Source: Lingula anatina (taxonomy: Eukaryota > Brachiopoda > Lingulata > Lingulida > Lingulidae). Taken from it: DNA of 64,000 bases. Position numbers and translations under genes: made by a program. The stretch is taken from assembly GCF_001039355.2 (NCBI RefSeq), contig NW_019776132.1, forward strand, positions 20,923-84,922, written 5' to 3'. Below are positions 37,820 through 50,220 of the stretch, one piece after another. Below the pieces are notes generated by a model that saw nothing but the letters and a program-made list of their open reading frames with translations, was not told the DNA's origin and made no database searches. Numbering within the stretch: position 1 is the stretch's first letter; each line of letters begins with the position of its first letter.

Positions 37820-40496
37820 ATTATTATGAAACAATTTACTGCATATTACTTAAATACAATTGCTGCATGCAAATTTTATACTAAAACAATAAGATGAGCA
37901 AACATAACAAAAGACAGCAAAGCTGGCAAATATACACAGACACCAAACAAAGAATGAAACAAAATTTTCAAAACTATACATACATACTTGATAAAAATCA
38001 AATCATACTCATTTTGTGAATAAACTTGCCATTTTACAAAAAAGTCACTCAGCAAATTTGATGTAAAACAAAAATATGATTTGGTATTCATGGGGCACAT
38101 GCAAAAAAAGACAAAATAGACGGCACACATACAGTCACTAAACAAATAAATTCAAAGAACAAGATTCAGTGACATCTAGCCAAAATAGATGGTGAAACAG
38201 TTTTTAAAATGTACTGTAAAGAAGAGCTTTTCCCATTACCAATGACCAAACAGTGGATATTTGTTTTTTATGAAGAGGCATCTTGTTTTCAGAAACATAT
38301 GCTGAAGAAGAAAGTAAACAAACATGGAAAGCTGCTTAATCAACCTTATCCAATTTTCATGTGAAATGTCAAAGGCTGGAAATGTTAGCTGATAAAGGTA
38401 GATGTTTATTCTGTTTCCAGTCTCTTCTGGTTTTCTGAGGAATGAAAATACAAAACAGTTTTGCGTTCATTTTCAAAAAGATAGATATATAGAATACTTT
38501 CTGAATGCTGCAATAAAGTTGAAAAATTTTTTGCAGAATGAATTGTCTTTGTGGTACATGTATGTTCAATATACTTCAAATTGTCAAATCTTAAACATGA
38601 CCTCAGGTTACAGATATCCATAATGGAATGAAAGTAATGGATCAGTGAACAATATTCCTGAACATGCACTGGTAATAAAAGTATGAATTTTGCATATTTG
38701 TTGATATTGATAACAATAAAAAAAAAAAAAACTACAATAAAACTTGGAGAAATGATTTGTCATATAACAGCATTTTTTTAGTATTCACTGCTTTATTCCA
38801 GTCTTAACTCATTTCTCTTCCCTGTCTTGCTTTCCAGACTTATCCTGTTGTACTTTTTACGGGGAATACTGCATCAATACTTAATAAATTTCATAGCTTT
38901 GTTTTTTATTTGCTATCATATAAGGAAGACTGAAGGGTACACCGAAGAGGAATAAAATATGATCCCAGAAAATGAGGAAGTTTTCATAGCATATGCCATG
39001 CTAATGGCAGACTAAGGGTTTCCTTGGACAAGAGAATTAATGGGACACTTTGCCAAGGGGATAGTGAAGCAAAGGGACGAAAGTGTAGAGATTTTGGTGT
39101 CAGATATATGGTGGTGGCACCTAAGACAAAGACACCCTGAGCTTTCTCTGCAAAAAATGTGATTAATTAATAGATTTTTGTAAATAATAATAATAATTAT
39201 CATTGCAATTTTGTTTTATTTGATCCTAAAATGTTCACAATTTGTAAGAGAATGTGGGCCTAAAGAAAGTTTTATTTTCAGAGGCAAAGCTGTCATGTCC
39301 TAACCTTTGGTTGCAGAATCCCATTTAGAAATGTTGAAAGAAACCCTCAGGTTTAACAACATTGTCAGTTCAAGTGACATCTTCAATGTAGATTAAACTT
39401 ATTATCAGTCTCGAGCAAGTGCTAAAGTTGTTACAAAGAAAGGGAAACAGATCCTGCATTAGAGGGAAGTCACTAATGCAAATTAAACCACCAGACAGCC
39501 GTGGTGTGTGGCAGTGCTGCTGGTCAGCTGCTGCCACCTATGATCATATTGAAGGGATGTTCCCCAATTATCATTAATAAAAACACACAAAAATTGTTTT
39601 AGAGTAAAAGTGGCCAGGGTGAATACAAAAGACCTCCCAGAGAGTCCCTGTCAGTTGCATATGAAACCAGTGATAGCAAGGAGAGCATAGAATACTACAA
39701 GCCATTTTCCTCCTCTCTGTATAAACCTTGTTTTAAATAAATATATGAACTTATTTTGTATTTGTGGCAGAGGTCAAGAACCACCACAAGACAAATCCTG
39801 GAACTCCAGATAAACCAGATAAAGGAGGAGCTTAATGGACTGGAAAAATATTCTATCACCATCCGTTAAATATTGACTGCAACATACAGGACAACTATCT
39901 CAATTTGAGCCTTGTGGAAACAGTTATGGTGATATGTATGCAGTCCAATTTCTTGTTTTTTGAAGGTGCCTGCAAACACCAGAAGCACAGCTGTGGCATG
40001 TTTTATACCACACAATGAAACAGAAGGTGCTACAAAAGAAGCACTTCAGATACTAAAAATCAAAATCTATTATGACCAACAAATTGGTAGACCAGAAATA
40101 AATGCAATAAAATATGTTTCTAGATTTGTGTTTTTCAGTTATTTGTTCTGTTTATCATCTTATTCAGATACAACTCTTTTTATTCCATCATTAGCAAGCT
40201 TGGCTAATATGGTAGTAAATCCTGCCATGGTGTGAGCTTGGAGGGCAAGAACACCTTGCTGAACTTGATACAGGTGGTGAAGACCCAAGTCCAGAAAGAA
40301 TCTGAGAAAAACTTTTGCATCTTAAACCTTCTCCAGCACGCACTGACCAAATTGCAAAATACTTCTCAAACATATGGGAGCCTGATCATGAGATTTAGTA
40401 AAGTAGTGTACCCAGAAATATGTAAGAAACAACTGTACCACTACTGTAGCAGTTTATTTATTGGCACTGTTACAAAATATCTGATATTAAACAACC
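37820..40496. other. Intergenic region with weak coding-like patches
   Basis: Mostly AT-rich spacer. Open frames at 39960-40235 and 40232-40496 have uneven composition but no motif I recognise. They may be decayed transposon sequence next to the pogo-like element. Confidence 0.4.
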
Positions 40497-40639
40497 TAGA
40501 CTCGCCCTTCAAGAAATGGACGCCTTCAAGAAATCAACGAAAACTGGAAGTACATGTTTTTTTTTTCGCTATTTTCCCTGGCATCTGACACAAAGTAGTT
40601 TTTTAAATTTTCACAAATTTTTAAATCTTCACAAAGGAG

Positions 40640-41206
40640 AGCACTCACACCAGTAAAAGTTGCAGCATCTTTCAAAATGACAGGGGTATATCCATTCAAC
40701 CCACAGGCAATAAAGGCTGACAAATTCGTAGAAAACAACAGAGCACCTAGAAAGATGCTGCTAAGCGAAGAATGGAGGAGGAGGAGGAGAAGAGAAGAGC
40801 GGGCGAAGAGAGGGAGAGGAAGAAGGCTGAGGTATGAGATTGAAAGGCACAGAAGGCCTTGGAGGCGAAACGTAGAAAACAATTAAGGATCAAGGAGAAA
40901 GAGGAGAAGGAAGAAAGCAGATGGAAAGAAGGCAAAAAAAGGCATTGTAGCAGAGGGAAATTTCTTCCTTGTAGAACCGCGGGAAGGAACCGAGGCGCCA
41001 AATACACCTTATTTGCCAGCACCAATCTGCAGCATTTGTAACGGTATTGAGCCAACGAGCAGTAGCACTACTGAGTTGGTGGAGGAGGTATATGAGTTTA
41101 TACGGTGTGTCGTCTGCAACACACAAGAACATCTCTCCTGCGCTAAAACCCGCACATTTTTGGACGTTTTTCTGTGTTATAACTGCTGGCAGTCATCTGA
41201 ATAAAA
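40640..41206 (+). pseudogene. Pogo-like transposase C-terminus with Cys-rich end domain, frameshifted
   Basis: The frame starting near 40640 reads VKVAASFKMTGVYPFNPQAI, the AFxxTGIYPFNPxAI signature at the end of pogo/Tigger DDE domains. A very basic Arg/Glu/Lys stretch follows, split over three frames between 40760 and 40990. It then resumes as LPAPICSICNGIEP and CVVCNTQEHLSCAKT, ending CYNCW at 41206. The Cys/His spacing (C-x2-C, C-x2-C, H-x3-C, C-x2-C) suggests a PHD-like zinc fold. At least two frameshifts make it a pseudogene. Confidence 0.6.
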
Positions 41207-42200
41207 GAGAAATATTGGTTGAGTTCTTTTTAACATGTATATTGTTTATCATTAATAGTTTTTAAACATTAATTATTATTATTATTATTACCACAAAAGT
41301 ATAAAACAGACATGTACACAAAACAAACACACATATACTTGTTATTAATTGTGTTCATAGCACCAATAAGAGTTACCTCCAAGAGCCATTTATAATGTAG
41401 GGCCTAATGTAAATAATTTTTTGACCCCTGATCTGTCTGCCGATCTGTGGCCGTTACTGAAGAAAGGGACTCCTGTGGTCTGTGTTTGTTTATTTGTTTA
41501 TTGCAGATTTGTTTTCCAAATCATAATGTTTTAAAAAGATCTGTGTGAAGTTATTCCATGTGTTGAACAGAGTTATCATTGCAGTACATGTTTGGTTAGG
41601 AAGATTAATATTACAGATAGAGAAAAGTACATAAATTTGTGCCCCTTCATTTGCTAGATGATTCATGTCTGTTGTAAATTCTGTCATCTGTAATTGTTTT
41701 TCTATCACACTGTTTTCTTGAAAATGATAAAATGTGTGTCTTCTTTTTTTTCCGTTTTGATTAAAATGGGGCGGTATACGTAATTAGGCCTATATTGTAT
41801 GATTGTAGTGCAAACATATGTGGTCTTTGAGAAAAGTAAAATCGTATTATGACCAGACACTATTTGTGGGTCTTGAGTTCGTTCTTAGTACATTTACTTA
41901 AGATTAATTTCAAATACACTTTCTACAAACATACATGACACCTCACATGCTCCAAACAGTATTAAAAGCTGAAATCGTGAAGCGTTTGTACTTTCTTGAA
42001 ATGATATGAAAACATGAGACAACACTAAAATATTAAATCGAATTTAAAAAAGCACAACTTAGTCTTAAATAGCTTTTTTCACTTGAAAAAAACAATATGC
42101 ATGGTTTGCAAAGTCATTTACTTAATATTTTGATAAAAAAAGAAGTCCTTCTCACCAGAAAATCATCCAGCAACTTCCCAAACACACAGAATGATGTCGC
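41207..42200. other. Non-coding 3' half of the pogo-like element
   Basis: AT-rich sequence between the broken transposase and the right inverted repeat. It includes a short (ATT)n tract at 41271-41291. No ORF has a recognisable domain. Confidence 0.45.
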
Positions 42201-42444
42201 GACGCACTTCTGGTTTTTCGTCGAGATCTTGAAGGCATAAGCATTATGGTTTGCAGCACATTCAGAGTATTCTATCTCAAAATCTATGCAACCTATTTTA
42301 TTGAAATTTACAATACTTATTCTTTACATGATATCGCACCTATATCTACAAAATTTGAGAGCTTGAGCTTATATACTTTTTCTACTGTGTCCATTCAAAT
42401 TTGAAAATAGCTATGTCCCGTCGATTTCTTGAAGGGCGAGTCTA

Positions 42445-43797
42445 TGTTATTAAATATAAAATATCAAAATTGTCTATCAGTAGTATGCATCTATTTAACA
42501 GTGCATCAACTAATAAGATGTAAGAACAAACTATACAGTTTGTTCTTTTGTTTTAAAGAAGTGGGTACAATTGTACAATGAAAGTCTAGCAATCCCAACT
42601 GGTATCAACAATGGTATAGAGAGGCAGAATGGGACTCTAAAGAACACATCTTGACAGCTACAAAAACTGTAGGATTACAGAACTGTGCAAAGATGCTGTA
42701 CACCAGAATATTCCTGATTTCCAGTAGATGTAAGTTTTGCCATTATGATGAAATAATAGCCTTACTGTTACCAAATCTTGACTTTCATTGCGGATGTAGA
42801 TTCTGTAAGACATGAGCAGGAAGACTGCAGCAAGCGCAGAAGCATGCCTGTAGTGTCATGGGTGTGGGTGCCTCTCCACCCAGTCAACCAACAGAGCATA
42901 TGGGGCAATAGAGGGGATTTACAGTCCCGCCAGAAAGTCCCCTTACCAAAAGGCCGCATGGTCTCCCAACCCTGCCCCGTATGGTCGAACAATAGAGGCT
43001 GCATGATAATTACAGGGTAGGGAAATCGGCAAGTAATCCTTATCAGACACTCAAATTAATCGGTTCAACAAACACGCTCTGCTCCTTCTTAATTGCCTCA
43101 CTTAAGTTTCTATAATAGCTGATGCAAAGAGAGCCCTTCCTTGTATTTCTTTAACACTTAGTTAATTGCCTGTCGTGACACTTTATGGTCTTCATTTTCC
43201 ATTTGGGCGGTGATGTTTTTAAATCACACCCCTTGTTCTCAGAGGCCAATGACATGCAAACGTACATTATCACTAAGAGGCATCTTGGAATTGTGACGAT
43301 TCGGAAAATTTGAGTGTCGATTTATACCGTTAACTTGGCAGGTGACACGATGGAACAGAAATCGGTGATATAAACATGTCATATTATACAAAATACTTAA
43401 AATTTAGGAAGTCCAGATACACAAACAATCTTGTTGACAGGTATCAGTTGATTGATAATTAGGTAAAATTGAATAGGTTGGATTGAAGAGCACCTTCGCA
43501 ATGTTAACATTAATTTTAGATGACGCGTGTCAGACATTAGTGATTATGTAATAGTCAGAGCTTAATCACTGTGTTTACCAGGCAAGAATAAAGCTAACCT
43601 GAACTGATTGTTAATTAATGTGAGATGACACGTGCCAAACAGTGAAGTTAACCCGCGAGATTGTAATCCATATGTGCAGAGTTAATACCAAAGAACAAAA
43701 GAGAAACATCTGTATCAAAATTTGGGTTAATTTCTTAAATAACATTATTATTATTAAATAACATTAATTATAATTTTTCCTACTTTGTGTGCTGTAG
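42445..43797. other. Spacer with transposon-like scraps
   Basis: Near 42590-42640 one plus frame reads IPTGINNGIERQNGTLKN, which looks like the N-x-G-x-E-R-Q-N segment of MULE-type transposase-derived proteins as I remember them; too short to be sure. AACAAACTATACAGTTTGTT at 42526-42545 is a short palindrome. CCCGCCAGAAAGTCCCCTTA at 42926-42945 has a 19/20 inverted match at 44636-44655. No gene is recognised. Confidence 0.3.
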
Positions 43798-44072
43798 AAT
43801 CAAGGAGTCAGTCTTTCGGCCGGCAACCCTTCGCCTTGTCAAATAAAGACAGTTCCCCAGGCAACTTTTGCGTGCAGTTAATGGGAAGATTGTTTACTAA
43901 TGATGAACAAATTCAAAAGGACAGAAATGTTACGAGTGTAGATGGGAGAGATCCTGCTTGCAAATATAGACTGAATTATATTAATGATATGGCCTACAAA
44001 ATGTTTATTACTCAAACAACTGACAAGTCTTTTTTAGAAAAAATGCATTCCATCCATGAACAAAGAAAATAG
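43798..44072 (+). CDS. Terminal exon of a BEN-domain-like protein
   Basis: After an acceptor (GTGCTGTAG) the frame runs 91 codons to TAG at 44070, with AATAAA-type signals about 20 nt later. It reads NFCVQLMGRLFTNDEQIQKD, NVTSVDGRD, CKYRLNYINDMAYKMF. This pattern (L-x2-LFT-x-E, N-V-x-G, K/R-L-x2-I, x-F) resembles the BEN domain, a DNA-binding fold of chromatin factors and of some viral and transposon proteins. No upstream exon was found. It may be a host gene's last exon or transposon-derived: a 20-bp inverted repeat lies on both sides (42926 and 44636). Confidence 0.4.
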
Positions 44073-44099
44073 AAATATCAGGACCTTCTATAAAAATAA

Positions 44100-44793
44100 A
44101 GTGCAGTCGTGTTTATAGTATGTGATATAGCAATAACGATTTGAAGCTTAATAAATATTACATGTACAAGTATGAGTAGTGTTTTATTTGATCTTTCATA
44201 TATTCATAAATTCATTTATTCAACTCTATGTGAATTCACTCAATTCATAGCTAAAAATGTACATGGACGTTGCTATCATCACCGAGTCTTTTTGGTAAAG
44301 TCACTTTAAAAATGATTGTTGGCAAGTTCTTATACTTGCCAAGTTCTTATACTTAAAATCTCCGTATCAGAGTAGAGTGATCAAAGTAGAGTGAAGCCAC
44401 CGCGCATTAAAGGTCAATTAATGCTTGGACGAACACTTTATTGCGACCACGCTCAGCTTCGATCTTTATCTCAGCGAGCTAGGGTTAGGCTCTTTTGTTA
44501 GCAGAAAGTAAGACACGATAATTACCCGACGGGGCATGATGTTAACAGAAACCAAACAGCACATGGATAACAATGTTATTTCCATGGTTACCGCGCCAGG
44601 CCATATGAACAACCCGCAGCGACCCGCAGAGTAATTAAGGGGACTTTCCGGCGGGTCCGTACAAAAACAGACTGATAGTCTACAGCTAAACTAATAAGAT
44701 GTCAAAACAAACTATAAGATAAAAGATCATTTTATTGCACACATGTATCAAATTCACTATCCACAAGAGTCTATCAAAATTATTTTATCAGAG
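44100..44793. other. Spacer left of the LINE insertion
   Basis: It contains the inverted match to 42926-42945 (TAAGGGGACTTTCCGGCGGG at 44636) and a segment AACTAATAAGATGTCAAAAC that has a direct match at about 42508. No gene was recognised. Confidence 0.4.
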
Positions 44794-44809
44794 AAAGAAG
44801 TTGTGTATG
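44794..44809. repeat. Left target-site duplication of the LINE
   Basis: AAAGAAGTTGTGTATG here is identical to 50360-50375. The two copies bracket the whole inverted-plus-direct LINE. Confidence 0.85.
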
Positions 44810-44814
44810 ACTTT

Positions 44815-45964
44815 TTCTTTTTTTGGTAAGACGCATAAGAAATTGTCTTACCCCTAATTTCCATCAAAAGGGTTTCAAAAAATAGCTGATCATTTACCGT
44901 AAAATGAATTTCTCTGTCCGGTACGGTAATGTGCCAAGCATTTCGACGGGCCCAGTCAATCCGACCACAAAAATTATTTTATAAAATTAATTTTTCTGGG
45001 CTCAAACAATTAGTTCATACGTCAAAATCATCGGACAGAATTTTTTTCTTGTTCCGATTGTTCGACCACATCGACAAGACTCGGTAAATTTTCAAGCNGT
45101 ATATTTTGGAAGTTTTTGAAATTATATACCGGGACAGCGTACTGTTTTTTAACCTCTATAATTTTACTTCTAATTGCTTCGATATATGTGATATCGTGCA
45201 GTAAGGAATTATTGAATTTCCAGAAGCCCCTACCCTTAACGTACGCATGGAAGGTAAGTGACAGCACTACAGCCGAGTGATCAGTCCTATAGCCGGGCTT
45301 AATATAACACGATTTAGTGCTACGTAACAAGTTTTCTGAGGTTAAAAAGTAGTCTAGTCGAGCTTGCTGAAAGGGTGTTCGTCGTCGCCACGTATACTTA
45401 TTAATATTCGGATGTAACTGTCTATACGAATCAATGAGGTTATAACTCTCCTTCATTTCCAAAATTTTGTTTCTGGCATTAGGGTTATTTACATGTCTTT
45501 AGTTTTGATAGTCCTTGGCCGGATCTAGCACCAGATTAAAATCTCCACATATTATAATGTTTTCACACTCAAAAGTTTCTATATTGGTAAAAAGGGAGTC
45601 AAAAAATTCAGGTTTATGTATTAGGGCCATATACCGAACAGATGAGAACTTTCCTATTTTCTATTAGTGCCTCTAGTAGAATGTAGTTTCCATTTTCGTC
45701 TCGTTTCTGTTTAATTGGTTTAAATTCAAAATTATTATTTATCAGTATACCTACTCCCCTACTATTTGACTTATAAGAGCTGAAGAAACAATCAAAGCCC
45801 CACATATTTCTCACTTCGTTCTCCATTTCTTTCGTGAAATGACTATCTTGAATGCAGTATATATTATGATTTAAGTTTCTCAAATATCTAAACACATCTT
45901 TCCTTTTGGCTCTATCTCTATAGCCCTGGCAATTCAATGTGAAAATAGTCAACTCGCTGTCCAT
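44815..45964 (-). pseudogene. LINE ORF2, 5' part: apurinic-type endonuclease (broken)
   Basis: From ATG 45964 (minus) the frame reads LTIFTLNCQGYRD and KRKDVFRYLR, then SNSRGVGILINN and LICSVYGPNT. This is an exonuclease-endonuclease-phosphatase fold as in L1/Tx1 ORF2, which nicks target DNA. A frameshift at about 45616 leads into ENIIICGDFNLVLDPAKDYQ, then a stop. RLDYFLTS and TDHSAVVLSL follow (45470-45220), the latter holding the conserved D-H. About 150 bp of non-matching sequence with an ambiguous base (45098) interrupts before IHFTVNDQLFFETLLMEIRG, which leads toward the RT. Confidence 0.8.
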
Positions 45965-46424
45965 AACGTAAACAGATGTTAATGATAAGATAATACCTTA
46001 ATAACTGCATTAGTATATATAGAATATAAATATTCTCCGGTTATTAGAATTAAATAACATGGGTACGTTAGTTGATAATCGATATCACACTCACTCACCA
46101 TTCGCTCCTTCGTACATACATCAGCTATAACACAGATCAAAACACAAAAACATTGAAATATCAAAGGATAGAAGAGCCACGCCCTGCTGTTGCTCGGCAT
46201 ATATACCTTCAAATGTCAGTAGCTACATCAGCATAATAATACATGTAACAAAAAAAAAATATAGATAAACCCGACGAAGAAATACTTAACATGTTACTAA
46301 TCGGTCCGTTGCATGTCCTTCCACGTTGGCTTACTTCTGAAAGTAAGTCATCTCCACCGTGTACATTACGCAACTCATCACAACTACTCCAATGTTACCA
46401 TGAAATAGATGAAGTGCACAGTAA

Positions 46425-47414
46425 TTACCCAAACGAAGCGCCTTCGGGTATTTCGCTAGGATCTTTGATGATTCGTTGCGTCCCATTCACTCGTACTTTG
46501 AGTTTGTCCACTATCAATTTAGCGGTTTTGTCCCCTGCGGCCTTGGCTCTCTTCAGGACTGGGTACAACTCCTTGCGTCGTCGCTCAATTTCATGCGGAA
46601 ATTGTTCTGAGATGCCGTAGTGGAGACCAGCTGAATTTTTCTTACCCCTAAGCCTGTAGGCGCTGTTCATGACAAGCATTCTACCTTTGTAGGGGTTGAA
46701 TTTGGCGATAATAGGCCTTATTTTTCCCTGTTTGTTCTGTGGTCCCACTCTATGAATCCGGTCAATCTTTACTGAATGTCTTGGGTTTGGAATAGAGAGC
46801 TGAGTTTCTAGAAAGTTATAAAAAGCGTTCTCCGTTTCAGTGGGCGTTTCATTCTGTTTTTCCTCAACGTTATATATCAAAAGATTGTCTCTCATACTGC
46901 GTGTTCTCATCTCTAACAATTCCGCGTCTACAACCTTTTGGCGCTCAGTATTTATATTTGATTTATTTTCAATGACTTTGATCCTTTCTTTTAATTGTTC
47001 ATTTTCCTTCTTCAGCGTATCCACTTCATTTTGCGTCAAAGTTAAACTTAAAGTAAGGTCACTGACTTTATTCAATAGTTCGTGTAGGATACTTTGGTTT
47101 GCTTCCGACATAGCTGCAATTTTGTCAATGGACGCGAGGCGTTTATCTATTGTAGATAGTATCGTTTGAAATTTACTCGTACCTTCTATAGATGGTGAGG
47201 TGTCATCTGGGCTGATTTCGCCTGAATGTTCGTTTGCGCTTGTGTAGTCTTCAAGGCATAGTGGGCTGCCCATCCTGAGTTTCTTTGCTATGTCATTATT
47301 TCCCGGTGAGGGATTTGATTCATGTCTTTGTCTCTTGTCAATCTGCAAATCCGGAGTATCCATCGTTCTGTCATTTTGTTTTTTCTTCGCCAGTTTGTTA
47401 CTGATAGTAAACAT
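46425..47414 (-). CDS. LINE ORF1 protein, L1-type (intact frame)
   Basis: A 329-residue frame starts MFTISNKLAKKKQND. Residues about 85-165 are heptad-like with many Leu, Glu and Lys, a coiled coil for trimer formation. Residues about 168-260 form the RRM-like part (RDNLLIYNVEE, VKIDRIHRVGP, RPIIAKFNPYKGRMLVM) and the rest a basic C-terminal domain (RRRKELYPVLKRAKAAG, RVNGTQRIIKDPSEIP). This is the Transposase_22/L1 ORF1p layout, an RNA-binding chaperone that coats LINE RNA. The frame has no stop, yet the element is dead through ORF2. It faces the inversion point, with only about 26 nt of 5' UTR left. Confidence 0.88.
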   Translation of the reverse strand: MFTISNKLAKKKQNDRTMDTPDLQIDKRQRHESNPSPGNNDIAKKLRMGSPLCLEDYTSANEHSGEISPDDTSPSIEGTSKFQTILSTIDKRLASIDKIAAMSEANQSILHELLNKVSDLTLSLTLTQNEVDTLKKENEQLKERIKVIENKSNINTERQKVVDAELLEMRTRSMRDNLLIYNVEEKQNETPTETENAFYNFLETQLSIPNPRHSVKIDRIHRVGPQNKQGKIRPIIAKFNPYKGRMLVMNSAYRLRGKKNSAGLHYGISEQFPHEIERRRKELYPVLKRAKAAGDKTAKLIVDKLKVRVNGTQRIIKDPSEIPEGASFG

Positions 47415-47440
47415 TGTGTCCTAGTATTGTTTCTCCGTAC

Positions 47441-50220
47441 GAAAAAGTCAGAAATAGAAAAGAAGGAAATTGAACTTTTAGAAAATATAACTTGCGAGGC
47501 CAATATTCAGACTTTAAGACAAAAGCAAAAAGAATTGGAGGAAGTACGAAAAGAAAAATTACAAGGCGCATTTATTAGATCCAGAGCTAAGTGGGTGGAG
47601 GAAGGCGAAAAACCGACTAAATATTTTTGTGGTCTAGAATCGAGAAATTTTACCAATAAACTGATTCCAAGAATTCAGCTAGACGATGGCACAATTATTG
47701 TTAACCAGGGGAAGATACTAGAAAATACCAAAAAATTTTATAAAAATCTGTATGCATGCCGGGAGCATCACAGAGAAGATGTTAATCTAGATAATGAGGT
47801 AACCCTTAACGATGTTTATAAACTCAGCAATCTGGAAGCTGCAGAATTGGAAGGGCCCATTACGGAGGCAGAAGCAGCACAAACATTATCTAAAATGAAA
47901 TCGAACAAATCCCCGGGAACTGACGGGTTTTCAGTTGAATTCTATAAGGTATTTTGGAGACAACTAAGCTCTTTTGTTGTCAGGTCAATTAATTTTGCTT
48001 ACGAAACTGGCCAGTTATCAGTGACGCAAAAACAAGGTATAATCACTTGCCTCCCAAAGGGAGATAAACCACGCCACTTTCTTAAAAACTGGCGCCCCAT
48101 ATCACTTCTCAATACTATATACAAGATCGCCTCGGGTTCGATAGCTGCTAGGGTAAAACTAGTGTTAGATAAATGAATATATCCGGAACAAACCGGATTC
48201 ATGGCTGGTAGATATATCGGAGAGAACACGCGACTTATATACGATACAATGCAGTATACTGAAGAAGAAAATATTCCTGGGTTACTGTTATTAATTGACT
48301 TTGAAAAGGCATTCAATTCCTTGTCTTGGTCATTCATTCAAAAGGTTCTGACCTTTTTTAACTTTGGTGATTCAGTCAGGAGATGGGTATCATTGTTCTA
48401 CAATGACATCTCTGCTACAGTAAATCAAGGGGGGAATATGTCGGAATTCTTTAAATCTAATCGAGGATGCCGTCAGGGGGATCCCCTCTCACCCTATCTC
48501 TTTATTCTATGCGCCGAAATATTGGCGGCGTTTATACGAAACAATGACAATATAAAGGGTATTAATATAGGTGCAAAAGAATTAAAAATTTCATTATATG
48601 CAGATGACACTACTCTTATACTTGACGGGAGTGAACAGTCACTGAATGAATGTGTGTTTGTCTTGGATAAATTTTCGAAGATCTCCGGTCTGCATATTAA
48701 TCTCTCTAAAACTGAAGTTATATGGATTGGGTCAAAGCAATACTCTAATGATATCCTCTGCCCAAAATATAGATTAGATTGGGGAAAAACTAGTTTTAAA
48801 ATGCTAGGGATAGAATTTGATGTAGATTTAGGTAAGGTAACGAAGCAAAATATGGAGACCAAGTTAACTTCCATGAAAAAAATATTTAATCAGTGGAGAG
48901 TAAGAAATATAACACCAATTGGTAAAATAACAGTTATAAAAACATTAGCCTTGCCGGTATTGAACCATATATTTATATCGCTCCCAAACCCAGAGGAAAA
49001 ACAGATTAAAGAATTAGAAAAGTGTCTTTTTTCTTTTCTCTGGAATAATAAACCTGATAAAATTAAAAGAAATATCATTATAAGAGATTATAAAGCTGGG
49101 GGCTTGAGGATGGTAAGCGTGAGGCATTTTATAAAATCGTTAAAAATTTCATGGGTAAGAAGACTTTATGTTCGAAAATAAAGAATGGAAAAATATTATA
49201 TCCAAATATGTAGACACTGAAAAACTAATCACATGTGGTACAGAATATATCTCAAAAATCTTGAAAAACATAAAAAATAGATTCTGGATTGATGCCTTAG
49301 CAGCCTGGAAAGAACTCTGTGGTACAATAATGGCCAATAAAATCAAGGATTTTGGTAATATTCCACTCTTTCTAAATGAAAATATACTTATTGGAAATAA
49401 ACCTGTCTTCTATACATCGTGGTATGACAAAAACATTAGATTTGTTAATGATCTACTCCTGGACTCTGGGGAGTTCTATGACTTCACTGCGTTCAGGGAT
49501 ATCCACGATATTGACACAAATTTTGTCGAATACCATGGAATTATCTCAGCCATAAAAGAATGGCTTGGTGGTATTCCTGAAAAATTAAGTAAAATGGCCA
49601 CTCCTTTAATTCCTGATTATATATTGTTGCTCTCAGGTTGTTCAAAAGGCTCAAAGATTTATTATAAAAATTTAAGTAAAGTAGGTGTTCTTGAGATGTC
49701 AAAAGGTATGAATAAATGGAAGGAGTTGTTAAATTTGGAAGAAAATGAATGCCCGAAGATTTTTGAACTTCCTTTCACAATAACAAAAGATTCAAAGCTT
49801 CACTGGTTCCAATTTCGAATTAATCATAATATCCTTACCACAAATTCACTGCTTTTCAAATATAAAATGGTCGACAACAGTATATGTTCCCTTTGCAAAG
49901 GAGCTGAAGAAATAACAGAGCATTTATTCTGGAATTGTGCGGTTACCCAAAAATTATTGACCGACTTGGTAGAATAAATATTATCTAATACTCAAGTTAC
50001 TCTACCTGTCTCAAAAAGGAATTGCTTAGTCGGCTCTACGGGCCTCTCTCCAATTATTAATCTCATTATGTTGCAATTTAAATTTTATATTTATTTAAGA
50101 AGATGTTCACAGGGTAAACCAACATTAGGAGGTTTGATTTCATCGCTTAGATATCTGGTGAAAACAGATAAGTCAATCTGTCAGTACAATTCAAATATAA
50201 TTAAGTTATTTTCAATTTGA
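47441..50220 (+). pseudogene. LINE ORF2, 3' part: reverse transcriptase and C-terminus (broken)
   Basis: The frame opens KKSEIEKKEIELL, a linker helix, then AKWVEEGEKPTKYFCGLE, SNKSPGTDGFSVEFYK, KNWRPISLLN, EQTGFMAGRYIGEN, LLLIDFEKAFNSL, GCRQGDPLSPYLFILCAEIL, catalytic SLYADDTTLI and FKMLGIEFD. These are the ordered RT blocks of L1/Tx1 ORF2. Breaks: in-frame TGA at 48174, a frameshift near 49155-49165 and TAA at 49975. The C-terminal region has CSLCKGAEEITEHLFWNC, the usual Cys/His motif (C-x2-C-x7-H-x4-C). It would end at TGA 50218. Confidence 0.88.

Larger units (their letters stand above)
40499..42442 (+). mobile_element. Pogo/Tc1-like DNA transposon remnant with TA target duplication
   Basis: The left end GACTCGCCCTTCAAGAAAT (40499) is exactly inverted at the right end (42424-42442), and each is flanked by TA (40497-40498, 42443-42444). 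A second inverted block (GCCTTCAAGA-ATC-ACGAAAA, left about 40521 and right about 42200-42236) lies further in, directly adjacent on the left but about 190 bp from the terminus on the right. The interior carries the C-terminal part of a pogo-like transposase in plus orientation. The catalytic DDE region is missing or unrecognisable, so the copy is not autonomous. Confidence 0.7.

Noticed and set aside
40747-41055. A Leu/Ser-rich minus-strand frame
   Set aside because: Antisense of the Arg/Glu/Lys-rich segment of the pogo-like transposase.
43785-44072. BEN-like exon as a viral gene
   Set aside because: BEN domains occur in some viruses, but the splice acceptor and lack of neighbouring viral genes favour a host or transposon exon.
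46291-46620. Plus-strand frame of 109 codons
   Set aside because: Antisense to LINE ORF1.
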